DNA from: CADEED01 sp035286365
GTDB lineage: Bacteria; Pseudomonadota; Gammaproteobacteria; Steroidobacterales; Steroidobacteraceae
DNA length: 12,342 nucleotides
Direction: 5' to 3'
Assembly (NCBI GenBank): GCA_035286365.1
Contig: DATHJZ010000299.1
Coordinates: 1-12,342, forward strand
This document shows positions 1-6,996 of this stretch, piece by piece (within the stretch, counting starts at the first letter, position 1; the number at the start of each line of letters is the position of its first letter). A program made the position numbers and the translations under genes. The notes beneath the pieces were generated by a model that saw only the letters and a program-made list of their open reading frames with translations, was not told where the DNA came from and searched no databases.

Positions 1-1436
1 GCGTTGGCGAGAATGAGCAGACCCGGAACCTGCGCGATCATGAGCCACAGCGACACGGCAGGATTGCTCGTAGTCATGTCGAACGCCGCAGTCGCAGCGC
101 TCCACACAATTCCGCTCAGGAGCGGCGACGGCGAAATGCGCTCCCGGCGCGGTCGCGAAACAGGCACCGACTGGTCGGCAACGCGATAGACCAGCCAACC
201 GGCCAGGACGACCGCAATCCCCGCCGCCGTGAAGTACAGCCATGCCGGATCCGCGAACGTATTCAAGGCCGCGATCGACGCGAACACCACGATGGGTCCC
301 GCGACCGTGCCGGCGAGCAGCGCTGAAGCGACCACGGGGCGTATGTAGGCGCGACCTGCTTCCACGGCGGCGCGGGCCGCGAGCGTGGTAGCGACACCCG
401 CGAGCACGTTGCCGGTGATCTCCGCCCATCCGGAGCCGGCCGCATGAGCCAGCCCCATCATGGCGAGGCCATTGAACAGGTTGGCCAACGCGGCAACGGC
501 AAAGCCGATCACGAGTCGAGTCGGCCAACGAATAGCGAGGCCCCTCGCACCGATCACGAGCCCGACACTCCATTGAGCGAGATCGGCAACCGAGAAACCG
601 GTGGGTAGATTGGCGAGCAACACCGCGAGGGCCGCGAAACATCGGGCCGTATCGGCGTCGGCCCACGACCGGCGGTCGATTACGACTCCGTCATCGCTGA
701 AGCGGAAGCGCCGGCGCAGATCAGGCAGCAATGTGCCCATGCGCGCGCGGTTATCGGCGTCGGGCTCGGTTCGCCTGAGCGAGCAGACCAGTCGCGCCAC
801 GCGCTGGAACTGCTCGTTGAGGAGAAGTATCTGATCGCGCAGAAACGGCAGGCACCTGCCGGCCGCTTCCACTCCCAGCAGCCGCCACGCGACTCGAAAG
901 TCGCCGCGTCGCACGGCTTCGACCTGTCGACGCAGGTGACTGGCCATGAACCCCTCTCGCCCTTTATCGGAGAGGCGCGCGAGTTCGAGCAGAGGAATGG
1001 CAAGCCCGATCGCCACGCCGATCACAATGAGGGCCAGCCGCAGAAACGCGTCCAAATCGTTCGGCGCAACGAAATCCGCCTGCAGTATTCCGGCGCGCCC
1101 GATCGGCACTTCGAGCGCGCGGCCAGCGGTGCCGGTGTGCGCGCCATATCGCCACACGACGGCATGGCCCGGATTCAGGAGTCGGAACGAGACCAGCCCG
1201 CTGGTCGGCGTCACGCGTGAACGAACGAGATCGTCGAGGCCTACCATCTTGTCGAGCGGGACGCCCAGTTCGTTCGCGCGCGACACGGTGTCTGCCACCG
1301 ATTGCAGCGCAACCTGTGCGATCTGCGTGCGCTCCTGGAGCAGGCGCCCCCGGAGCATGCCGGCGACGACGAGCAGTGTCAGTACCGTGCTCGCGGCCAG
1401 CAGCACGAGCACGCTGGTTGCAGCACGACGCTTCAT
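1..1436 (-). CDS. Large membrane protein: sensor-like N-terminus plus polytopic C-terminus (partial, runs off left edge)
   Basis: An uninterrupted reading frame of 478 codons starts at an ATG at 1436 and is still open at base 3, so the C-terminus lies outside the window. The start overlaps the stop of the preceding gene as ATGA, which points to translational coupling. Visible layout: a TM helix at about residues 7-27, an extracytoplasmic stretch of about 100 residues, a second TM at about 132-153, a basic cytoplasmic linker of about 120 residues, then hydrophobic segments at roughly 263-280, 285-303, 306-330, 340-356, 367-392, 399-418, 441-457 and 461-477. The N-terminal part resembles the neighbouring sensor in layout. 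The C-terminal part looks like an MFS-type or 7TM-type bundle. I do not recognise the family. By position after an anti-sigma ATPase it may be a signal-input protein, possibly ending in an RsbU/SpoIIE phosphatase domain beyond the edge; that ending is a guess. Confidence 0.7.
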   Translation of the reverse strand, partial: MKRRAATSVLVLLAASTVLTLLVVAGMLRGRLLQERTQIAQVALQSVADTVSRANELGVPLDKMVGLDDLVRSRVTPTSGLVSFRLLNPGHAVVWRYGAHTGTAGRALEVPIGRAGILQADFVAPNDLDAFLRLALIVIGVAIGLAIPLLELARLSDKGREGFMASHLRRQVEAVRRGDFRVAWRLLGVEAAGRCLPFLRDQILLLNEQFQRVARLVCSLRRTEPDADNRARMGTLLPDLRRRFRFSDDGVVIDRRSWADADTARCFAALAVLLANLPTGFSVADLAQWSVGLVIGARGLAIRWPTRLVIGFAVAALANLFNGLAMMGLAHAAGSGWAEITGNVLAGVATTLAARAAVEAGRAYIRPVVASALLAGTVAGPIVVFASIAALNTFADPAWLYFTAAGIAVVLAGWLVYRVADQSVPVSRPRRERISPSPLLSGIVWSAATAAFDMTTSNPAVSLWLMIAQVPGLLILAN

Positions 1437-2086
1437 GTTTCCAACCCGGCAATGCGATTCGCTTCGCGGTTCACGCGCTCGAGTTCGCTGCGTGCTTCCT
1501 CGATCACGCTCGTGGCATCCTGCGAGTCGTTGTGCGGACGCCGCGTCAGCCGGCCCGCCGCCAGGTAGAGAAGCGCCGCTGCCAACGCGATCCAGAACAC
1601 CGGCATCGGCAGCGTTACGGCATCGTCGTCCTGATCCGCCTGATGCGTCGACACCAGATATCCCGCGATCTGCCCGGCCGCGTCGCGCAGCGCAGTTCCG
1701 ATGCTGTGTTCTCCCTTGCTCGAGACGCGCCACCCCGCCGGAGCCGCGCGCATCGCTTCATGCCACGATGGCGGAACCGACTGCCCCTGCAAGCCGCGAT
1801 CGGACGAATACAGCACTTTGCCTTCGTCGGAATCGATCTCCACCGACTCCAGCATCGAGGCATGGGCCACCACGTTCTCGAGCATTGTCTGAGCGTGCTC
1901 GTTGTCCGCGAGCGACAGACCCACCCGAAGATCGATCTCCAGGCGCGCGCGCAGATCGGCGGTGACGCCCTGCAGGCGCTGCTCTTCCGCATGTTGAAGC
2001 GCCACGGCGTTGACGGTGCCACCCAGAATGCCCATCAGCAGGATGCTGATGAACAGCGTCAACGTCACCAAAATGCGGTCCGTCAT
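1433..2086 (-). CDS. Two-TM membrane protein with periplasmic sensor-like domain
   Basis: This 217-aa protein has a TM helix at about residues 6-28, an extracytoplasmic domain at about 30-158, a second TM at about 161-180, and a short cytoplasmic tail (about 190-213) with a heptad-like, charged helix. The periplasmic part has a Cache/PAS-like look: a helical start, a segment around GLSLADNE (56-63), then strands ending in DEGKVLYSS (87-95) and a late DAAGQIAGYLVSTH (135-148). There is no kinase, HAMP or phosphatase domain, so it must signal through a partner or through its tail. Its ATG overlaps the TGA of the anti-sigma ATPase gene (ATGA at 2086-2083), and its own TGA overlaps the next start in the same way. 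This coupling suggests that the three proteins act together. The sensor role is inferred from topology; the ligand is unknown. Confidence 0.75.
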   Translation of the reverse strand: MTDRILVTLTLFISILLMGILGGTVNAVALQHAEEQRLQGVTADLRARLEIDLRVGLSLADNEHAQTMLENVVAHASMLESVEIDSDEGKVLYSSDRGLQGQSVPPSWHEAMRAAPAGWRVSSKGEHSIGTALRDAAGQIAGYLVSTHQADQDDDAVTLPMPVFWIALAAALLYLAAGRLTRRPHNDSQDATSVIEEARSELERVNREANRIAGLET

Positions 2087-2517
2087 GATGATCTCTTCCG
2101 CTCTTCGAGCGTCTTGCGCAGCCACACGACGTTCTGCCCGCCCACGCGGGCATAGCCCCATTCGTCCATGAGTGTGCGGATCAGATGAACGCCGAGGCCG
2201 CCGATCGGGCGATCTTCCATAGCGGTGGTCAGGTCCGGTGTCGGAATTGAAAAAGGATCGAACGGCAGCGCATCGTCCACGAGCGCGATTTCGAGGCGAT
2301 CGCCGATGCGCTCGATGCGCACGCGGATGCCGCCCGGCTGGCCTACGCCAAGCCCGTGCGTGATCACGTTCGTCACCAACTCTTCCAGAACCAGATTGAT
2401 CTGGAATACCGCCGCCTCCGCGAGCCCCGCTTCGCTCCCCCAACGAACTACCTCGTCGGCGAGCGAGACGATGCTCGACAGATCGGCTGCCAGGCGTCGC
2501 TCGAAAATTGCGTTCAT
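2083..2517 (-). CDS. Anti-sigma factor / serine kinase ATPase of the RsbW-SpoIIAB-BtrW type
   Basis: This 144-aa protein is a single GHKL/HATPase_c_2 domain. The N box is LEELVTN at 44-50 (E46 and N50 are the likely Mg-ATP residues), the G1 region is DDALPFDP at 81-88, and the glycine-rich lid is GGLGV at 106-110. There is no dimerisation/phosphoacceptor domain or receiver, which separates it from histidine kinases. Known family members bind a sigma factor and phosphorylate a STAS-domain antagonist in partner switching. BtrW does this job in Bordetella T3S control. It starts 14 bases after sctF and is coupled to the sensor gene downstream, so it is transcribed with T3S structural genes. The likely partner is the ECF sigma factor at 6363-6986, but that pairing is inference. 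No good Shine-Dalgarno sequence is visible, so translation may depend on sctF. Confidence 0.9.
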   Translation of the reverse strand: MNAIFERRLAADLSSIVSLADEVVRWGSEAGLAEAAVFQINLVLEELVTNVITHGLGVGQPGGIRVRIERIGDRLEIALVDDALPFDPFSIPTPDLTTAMEDRPIGGLGVHLIRTLMDEWGYARVGGQNVVWLRKTLEERKRSS

Positions 2518-2531
2518 GACGTGCGTCTGCG

Positions 2532-2804
2532 TCAGGCCTTCTGAATGATTTCTTTCAGCGCATCAAAGAAGTCCTTGGTGATCGTGCTGCTCGTCTGAAT
2601 CGTCACTGTGTAGTTATTCAGACCCTGCTGCAGGCTCAGCATGTCGGTGACGGACGGGTTCTCCTTCGCGCTGATCGTGGTCAACAGCGTGTTGAGGCTG
2701 TTCTCCGTGGACGTGAGCAGGTTGTTCATCGCGCCGTTGATCGTGCCAAGGTCGAGCCCACCACCGGCGACTCCCGTCGCCATCGAAGTTCCGAAATTGA
2801 TCAT
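2532..2804 (-). CDS. sctF: T3S needle protein SctF (YscF/PscF/BscF family)
   Basis: This 90-aa protein is close to the usual needle-subunit length of 80-90 residues. It has the expected helix-turn-helix form: an N-terminal helix (about 17-45), a turn at ENPSVTDM (48-55), and a C-terminal helix ending in KDFFDALKEIIQKA. Subunits are secreted and polymerise into the hollow extracellular needle on the basal body. The ATG at 2804 is preceded by GGAGA six bases upstream, which is far better than upstream starts in the same frame. It follows the YscE-like gene, whose reading frame continues past this start (see findings). In Ysc-type systems YscE with YscG holds YscF soluble before secretion, so the neighbour fits. 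The YscG-type partner is not identifiable here. Confidence 0.93.
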   Translation of the reverse strand: MINFGTSMATGVAGGGLDLGTINGAMNNLLTSTENSLNTLLTTISAKENPSVTDMLSLQQGLNNYTVTIQTSSTITKDFFDALKEIIQKA

Positions 2805-2982
2805 GTCGTATCTCCATCTTTCCAACGATTTCCAGGGCGGCTTCGAGCGCCTTTCGGCTCGCTTGCCAGCCCGCATATGCTTCGCGTGCTCCGCCGCCGG
2901 ACATGGCCTGGGCGAAGCATGCGATCCGATCCTCCAACTCCTGCGCGAGCGCAGGTGACTGCTGCGAATTCAACGATTGCAT
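2614..2982 (-). CDS. YscE/PscE-like needle co-chaperone, with frame extending into sctF
   Basis: The frame opens at an ATG at 2982 with GGGGAGGG five to six bases upstream, 13 bases after the sctD stop. The first 66 or so residues look like YscE: a helical hairpin with a GGGAREAYAGWQ segment (29-40) and KALEAALEIV (44-53). This matches from memory the GGDAKQYQVWQ...KALESAIAII of Yersinia YscE, which is 66 aa. YscE works with YscG to cap YscF in the cytosol. The oddity is length: the frame stays open to 122 codons and overlaps sctF by 191 bases in another frame, and residues after about 57 read like an out-of-frame translation (rich in H, R, D and W). A -1 shift near 2820 would give a TGA overlapping the sctF ATG. 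Gene identity is fairly secure; the C-terminus is not. Confidence 0.75.
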   Translation of the reverse strand: MQSLNSQQSPALAQELEDRIACFAQAMSGGGAREAYAGWQASRKALEAALEIVGKMEIRHDQFRNFDGDGSRRWWARPWHDQRRDEQPAHVHGEQPQHAVDHDQREGEPVRHRHAEPAAGSE

Positions 2983-2995
2983 TGAAACCCTCCCC

Positions 2996-4330
2996 TCACT
3001 TCGCGCCCGTGGAAAGCGCGCGCTTCGTGCCATCTCGCAGCAGCGCATACGGCATCGGGCCTCGCACGACCGCGACGATGTCTGACTCGACGGGCGCCAT
3101 CGACGGCGGCACCGCACCGGGCGCGTGCAGGTCTTCGGCAATGGCGAGCGCGGCACCAAACCGCGCTGCGAGTTTCTGACGAACGTCAGACCACGCCGCG
3201 CGATCGGCTTCCGCCAACACTCCGCGCACCGCGAGCCGCGCGGGGCCGCCGTGCTCCAGCTCGCCCGCGATCATCTTCGTGAGGCCTGCGTCGTGCAGCA
3301 GCGTGTTGAACGATGCGAGCACTTCGTCGTCGGCGATCACCTGCGAATCCACGGCGGTGAGGCCCGGCACGCTGTCCCATATCGCGGCCACGATCTGATC
3401 GCGAACTTTCGCTTCGCTCACACGGCCGGTCAGCGCGAGACGGCCGTGATCTGCCTTGCCGATCTCGACACCGGACTCGGGAAATCCCGTAACCGCATCT
3501 CGAGCGAGCGATTCGAGGTCTTCATCCGCGGTCAGCTGCAGAAGGACCGTGGGCTCGATCGCCCGCGCCTCACGCGTGAGCTTCAATTTCGCGGCACGCG
3601 TGGAGACGCTGCCGATCAGCTTCATGCGGTCGCCCACGTGTTCCAGCTTCACATCGCCATTCGAAGCAGCCGCAAGTTTCGCGAGCACTTCTGCTGCAGG
3701 ATGCGAAACTGCGGCTGCCGACGCGGGCTGCGCTGGCGCCAAAGACAACACGAGCACCATCACGCCGCAAATCAGGAAAGCGGCGGTTCCAGCCAGGCCG
3801 ATCACCCAGAACGGCATTTTTCGGCGTTGGGGCACTGGCAATGTCGAGGTCGCGTCGGCATTCGTTGACGGGGCGACCGGCTCGTCGCCGTGCTCGTCCT
3901 TGTTCGAATCGGGGGCTGTGGTCACGGCGGTGGCAGACGCATCGACCGCAAGATCTCCGAGCGCCGGCGTTCCATCGTCGCCGTGGTGTGGCTCGGCATC
4001 GGCAGGCGTTCTGACACGCAGTGATTCTGGATCCGTCGGCCACGGCGCTTGCGGATCGTCCACGGCGAAGAGCCACGGACCGAGCTCGAACACCTGGCCC
4101 GGAGCAAGCGACACGAGCCCCGAGACCGCGCGCCCCGCAAATCGCAGCTCATCCGAGAGCGCCTCGAGGCCGATCGAATGGTGGCCCACATAGACGACGA
4201 ACGCGATCTCGTTCTCGCGCAGCCCCTCGAGTACCACGTCGCACATCTCGTTGGCGCCGGCGCGATACACGCCCGCGCCGAGCGGCAAACGACAACCGGC
4301 TTGCGGACCGGAAAGAACTCGAAGCTCCAT
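2996..4330 (-). CDS. sctD: T3S inner-membrane ring protein SctD (YscD family)
   Basis: This 444-aa protein has the standard three-part SctD plan: an N-terminal FHA-like cytoplasmic domain (about 1-95), a long acidic and Ala/Thr/Pro-rich linker (about 96-170), one TM helix at about 174-197 preceded by basic residues QRRK, and a periplasmic part with BON/ring-building-like repeats (about 210-405). The C-terminal segment GPMPYALLRDGTKR (424-437) matches the ending usual for YscD/PscD proteins. SctD forms the outer of the two inner-membrane rings and contacts the secretin. Family members are about 420 aa, so the length is normal; the linker accounts for the excess. The ATG at 4330 has an AGGT-type ribosome site about nine bases upstream. 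It is the first large gene of the minus-strand operon and lies behind two predicted ECF promoters. Confidence 0.92.
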   Translation of the reverse strand: MELRVLSGPQAGCRLPLGAGVYRAGANEMCDVVLEGLRENEIAFVVYVGHHSIGLEALSDELRFAGRAVSGLVSLAPGQVFELGPWLFAVDDPQAPWPTDPESLRVRTPADAEPHHGDDGTPALGDLAVDASATAVTTAPDSNKDEHGDEPVAPSTNADATSTLPVPQRRKMPFWVIGLAGTAAFLICGVMVLVLSLAPAQPASAAAVSHPAAEVLAKLAAASNGDVKLEHVGDRMKLIGSVSTRAAKLKLTREARAIEPTVLLQLTADEDLESLARDAVTGFPESGVEIGKADHGRLALTGRVSEAKVRDQIVAAIWDSVPGLTAVDSQVIADDEVLASFNTLLHDAGLTKMIAGELEHGGPARLAVRGVLAEADRAAWSDVRQKLAARFGAALAIAEDLHAPGAVPPSMAPVESDIVAVVRGPMPYALLRDGTKRALSTGAK

Positions 4331-4382
4331 CGCTGCAGGACCTCATGGGTCACCCATCCATGCCAAGCGGCACCCGAGCTAG

Positions 4383-4407
4383 GTAACTGCGACGACTGAT
4401 TTGGTTC
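4383..4407 (-). promoter_or_regulatory. Predicted ECF promoter, sctD-proximal (GAAC-N16-GTTAC)
   Basis: Read on the minus strand, GAAC (4407-4404) is followed after 16 bases by GTTAC (4387-4383) and then C. A start point about seven bases on would give a leader of roughly 45 bases before the sctD ATG. The same two blocks occur at three other T3S-related sites in the window. Its spacing is one base longer than in the others. Confidence 0.6.
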
Positions 4408-4423
4408 GGGCTTGCCTGCCCCG

Positions 4424-4471
4424 TCACAGGCGAACGAAGCTGATGTCGCGCCAACGGCCTTTCACTTCCAT
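4424..4471 (-). CDS. Possible 15-codon leader ORF before sctD
   Basis: An ATG at 4471 opens a 15-codon frame (MEVKGRWRDISFVRL) that ends in TGA at 4424. It lies between the distal predicted promoter and sctD, and its ATG would be only about five bases from the predicted start point, so it would be nearly leaderless. No Shine-Dalgarno is visible and nothing about the peptide is recognisable. It may be chance. Confidence 0.15.
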   Translation of the reverse strand: MEVKGRWRDISFVRL

Positions 4472-4482
4472 GTCGTGACTGG

Positions 4483-4506
4483 GTAACCGACGCACGCGAA
4501 ACGTTC
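4483..4506 (-). promoter_or_regulatory. Predicted ECF promoter, sctD-distal (GAAC-N15-GTTAC)
   Basis: Read on the minus strand, GAAC (4506-4503) is followed after 15 bases by GTTAC (4487-4483) and CC. It begins eight bases after the stop of the hydantoinase-like gene and lies about 100 bases upstream of the proximal promoter, in the same direction. Together they would give sctD tandem promoters. Confidence 0.6.
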
Positions 4507-4514
4507 GCCGGCCC

Positions 4515-6062
4515 TCATCCCGGTGGCTTGCCACTCGCCCTGACTCGCAGTCGAACGAGATCTCCCGGCGAGCCCGTCAGCGGGATTTCTTCTTCATCGA
4601 CGATCTTCGCGGTGCCCTCGACCGCGCCGGCGTCGTAAAGACGGCGCAACGCATCCGCGCGCGCCTGCGCGAGCGCGACCTCACGACCGAGGGCCCGATA
4701 GGAATACACCTCGTCGGTCAGCTTGCTGAGCGGTGCGGTCGCCGCGCCGATGGCGTTGACCGCCTGGTGATTCGCGGGCATCAGCGGCGGAGCGCAGCCC
4801 GACCACGGCCGCGCCACCAGCAGCGCGCCGCCACCGACGATCACCCTGGGGAGATCGGGTGCTGCGTGAGTGGCCAGCGCGAGGCCCGATTCGATGTGGG
4901 CGTGAAAGAGATCGAGAGCCTGCTGAACGAGTCGCACGGCAATCTCCCGCATGCGCGAGACATCCCCGAGATGCAGACGGCCGGCCGCGACGGCGACATC
5001 GGTCGCGGTGAGTGTGTCACCGCCGAAGATGCGCGCTCTCGAGTCCAACGCCGCACCCACCGAATCCGGCCCAAGGGTGATCGTGCCGGCGACGGTCTGC
5101 CGGATCACGCTGCCTCCACCGACCTCGATCGACAGGATCTCCGGCAGCGGAAGCTGCAGACGCACGCCGCCGAGCATCACGCTGGTCGGGAGCGTGCTCG
5201 GAAATCCGTCGACGAGCCTGCCGATCGTCGTGCTGCTGCCGCCGATATCGATCACGACACCGCTCTCGACACCGGACAGATGAACGGCACCGCGAATACT
5301 GTTCGCGGCATCCGACGCCAGCGTGAACAGCGGAAAGGCGCGAGCCCGCGCGGCGCTCGCCAGCGTTCCGTCGTTCCGGCTGAAGAAGAGCGGTGCCCAG
5401 ATTCGCAAGCGCCTCAACACCCGTTCGACCGAGCGAAGCGTGCTGTCCGCGAACCAGCCCAGCGCCGCGTTGACGATGGCGGCGTTTTCGCTTTCGATGT
5501 CCGCCGATTCGCTGAAGTCGCTGGCGAGCGAAACATCGAGCTCTGAAAACACCGAGCGGATGAGCGTTGCCGCTTCGCTCTCGATGTATCGGTGCATCGC
5601 AGTGCCACGCGCCGAGAGGGCGAGCCCACGAATGCCGAGCCGATGCAACGAGGCCGCTGCCTTGAGCAGCTCGCCCGCATCGAACGGCATGAGCGCGTCG
5701 TTCGCTCCCTGCGGCCTGAGATAAAGACACGCGATGACCGGGTTGAGCGTCGCCACGAGTAATGGCGGCCAATCCGACAGCGGTGCGCGGAGCGCGGAAG
5801 CGCGCGGCGCCAGCCGCAGCACGCCCACGCGCTGGAGGCCTCGTCGCCGTTCGAAGGCGCGCGCCAGCGGCGCGATGCCGACCATCACTGCGTCGATCTC
5901 GACCGGCCGCACATGGCTCGCCCGGAGTAAAGGGGTCACGGCCGATGCAATGCTCGCTGACGGATCCGAGGTCGTCTTCGCCTTGGATGTCGCGACGATC
6001 TCGTTCCCTGCCATCAGCACCGCATCGGTGTGAGTTCTGCCAACGTCTATACCGATTCTCAT
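4515..6062 (-). CDS. Hydantoinase/oxoprolinase-family protein (HyuA-like, short form)
   Basis: This 515-aa protein has an ASKHA-type ATP-binding core as seen in the HyuA/5-oxoprolinase family. The first phosphate loop is GIDVGRTHTDAVLM (4-17), the second is IDIGGSSTTIG (271-281), a typical family segment ARIFGGDTLTATD is at about 342-354, and a late glycine loop VIVGGGALL is at about 407-415. Family members hydrolyse cyclic amides such as hydantoins or 5-oxoproline using ATP. The substrate cannot be told here. Full HyuA subunits are usually nearer 650-700 aa, so this is a shorter form, and no HyuB or DUF917 partner is nearby. I chose the ATG at 6062 because the N-terminal motif starts at once; the frame could extend to a TTG at 6098, and neither start has a well-placed ribosome site. 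It has no evident T3S role and may predate the T3S locus. Confidence 0.85.
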   Translation of the reverse strand: MRIGIDVGRTHTDAVLMAGNEIVATSKAKTTSDPSASIASAVTPLLRASHVRPVEIDAVMVGIAPLARAFERRRGLQRVGVLRLAPRASALRAPLSDWPPLLVATLNPVIACLYLRPQGANDALMPFDAGELLKAAASLHRLGIRGLALSARGTAMHRYIESEAATLIRSVFSELDVSLASDFSESADIESENAAIVNAALGWFADSTLRSVERVLRRLRIWAPLFFSRNDGTLASAARARAFPLFTLASDAANSIRGAVHLSGVESGVVIDIGGSSTTIGRLVDGFPSTLPTSVMLGGVRLQLPLPEILSIEVGGGSVIRQTVAGTITLGPDSVGAALDSRARIFGGDTLTATDVAVAAGRLHLGDVSRMREIAVRLVQQALDLFHAHIESGLALATHAAPDLPRVIVGGGALLVARPWSGCAPPLMPANHQAVNAIGAATAPLSKLTDEVYSYRALGREVALAQARADALRRLYDAGAVEGTAKIVDEEEIPLTGSPGDLVRLRVRASGKPPG

Positions 6063-6362
6063 GAATCGATGATTTGGACCGACTCCTCCGGATCGCAACG
6101 CTCAGGACGGGTGGGTCGAACCAGAACGGCGGGTGGGTCCAGGGCGCGAGCCGTTGGGCGGCCGCTGAGAACTCGCTCTGGGTGCCTCCGCAGGTCCGTG
6201 CCCACCCGCGAAATCCCGATTTGAGCGCAAACCCCACCCACCCGCACCACCCGTCGCCGCGCGCCAATCCACCCGATCGCGGTATGTGGCGAGGTGCTCG
6301 CAATCCGGATCATTCCGTCCCACGCAAACGCGAATCGCCAATCAACTTTCTGGGAGAAATTT
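6063..6362. repeat. Divergent intergenic region with four CGGGTGGG sites
   Basis: This gap separates the divergent hydantoinase-like and sigma factor genes. The octamer CGGGTGGG occurs on the plus strand at 6108-6115 and 6130-6137, and as its complement CCCACCCG at 6201-6208 and 6237-6244; a seven-base match follows at 6247-6253. The first pair extends to ten bases (CGGGTGGGTC) with a 22-base period. The opposed pairs could pair as hairpins or bind a dimeric regulator. I see no convincing gene here, and no copy of the GAAC/GTTAC promoter. Confidence 0.5.
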
Positions 6363-6986
6363 GTGGGACACCTGAATCAGAACACTCGCACCGTCGTCTG
6401 TAACGCCCGCGCTGCCGAAGTGACGGCGAGCGCTGAAGACGAGGCGACCGCGCAGCCCGTCAATGTCGAGCAGATCAATTTCACCGATCTCGTGAAGCTC
6501 TATCGCATCCCGCTGTTCCGGTTCGTGGTTCGCCGCATCGGCAATCCGGCCGATGCCGAAGACATCGCGCAGCAGACCTTCGTCGAAGCGTTCAGCTCGC
6601 TGGAGACTTTCCGCGGTCAGTCGCAGTTGTCGACGTGGCTGTACGGAATCGCGATGAACCTCGTGCGCAACTACCTCAACCGCGCTCCGCATCGTGTTCA
6701 CAAGTACGAGTCTGATGAAGTGCTCACCATGATGGCGGACGACGCCGACGGCCCGGACGCGCTGGTCGAGCGCATGGAGCTCCTTACCCGCCTCTACGCG
6801 GAAGTCGACACGCTCTCCAGCGATCTGCGCCAGGTCTTCCTGCTCGTCGCGATCGAAGGCCGCTCGTACGAAGAAGCGGCGCAGACGCTGAACATTCCGA
6901 TCGGCACGGTTCGCAGCCGGCTGTTCCGCGCTCGCGAAGCGATCAAGGCGCGCATGCCCGACCTGCTCGACGCGCGCGTTGCCTGA
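6363..6986 (+). CDS. ECF-type RNA polymerase sigma factor
   Basis: From a GTG at 6363 this encodes 207 aa. Sigma region 2 covers about 40-107, with the core-binding DAEDIAQQTFVEAF at about 64-77 and FRGQSQLSTWLYGIA following. Region 4 covers about 134-197, with the helix-turn-helix SYEEAAQTLNIPIGTVRSRL at about 168-187. There is no region 1.1 or 3, so it is an ECF (group 4) factor. ECF factors typically read promoters with a GAAC-like -35, and that half-motif is present at the four predicted promoters here, so I infer it drives the T3S genes, as BtrS does in Bordetella. The GTG is preceded by GGGAG at 6352-6356, six bases away; the same frame also has an upstream GTG at 6294 with a poorer site. 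No anti-sigma gene is adjacent; the ATPase at 2083-2517 is the candidate partner. Confidence 0.92.
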   Translation: MGHLNQNTRTVVCNARAAEVTASAEDEATAQPVNVEQINFTDLVKLYRIPLFRFVVRRIGNPADAEDIAQQTFVEAFSSLETFRGQSQLSTWLYGIAMNLVRNYLNRAPHRVHKYESDEVLTMMADDADGPDALVERMELLTRLYAEVDTLSSDLRQVFLLVAIEGRSYEEAAQTLNIPIGTVRSRLFRAREAIKARMPDLLDARVA

Positions 6987-6996
6987 GCGCGCGGCA

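Noticed and set aside
1595..1618. A fifth GAAC-N15-GTTAC match on the plus strand
   Set aside because: It lies inside the sensor gene, antisense, with no plausible gene downstream. One chance match in this window is not surprising. An antisense transcript remains possible.
946..2155. Long plus-strand open frames (339 and 312 codons) opposite the sensor genes
   Set aside because: Products are Arg/Ser/Pro-rich with no recognisable domain, while the minus strand gives proteins with clean TM helices and coupled starts.
4408..4424. GGGC/GCCC hairpin between hydantoinase-like gene and sctD as a terminator
   Set aside because: Only four pairs, with no T-run.
6380..6404. GAAC-N16-GTAAC at the start of the sigma gene, a possible autoregulatory promoter
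   Set aside because: It has a mismatch in the downstream block and falls within the coding region if the well-supported GTG at 6363 is the start. It would only matter if translation began at the GTG at 6420, which has a poor ribosome site.
6971..6993. Hairpin CGCGCGC/GCGCGCG across the sigma gene stop as a terminator
   Set aside because: The stem is good but no T-run follows directly; it is only a seven-pair GC stem with a nine-base loop.
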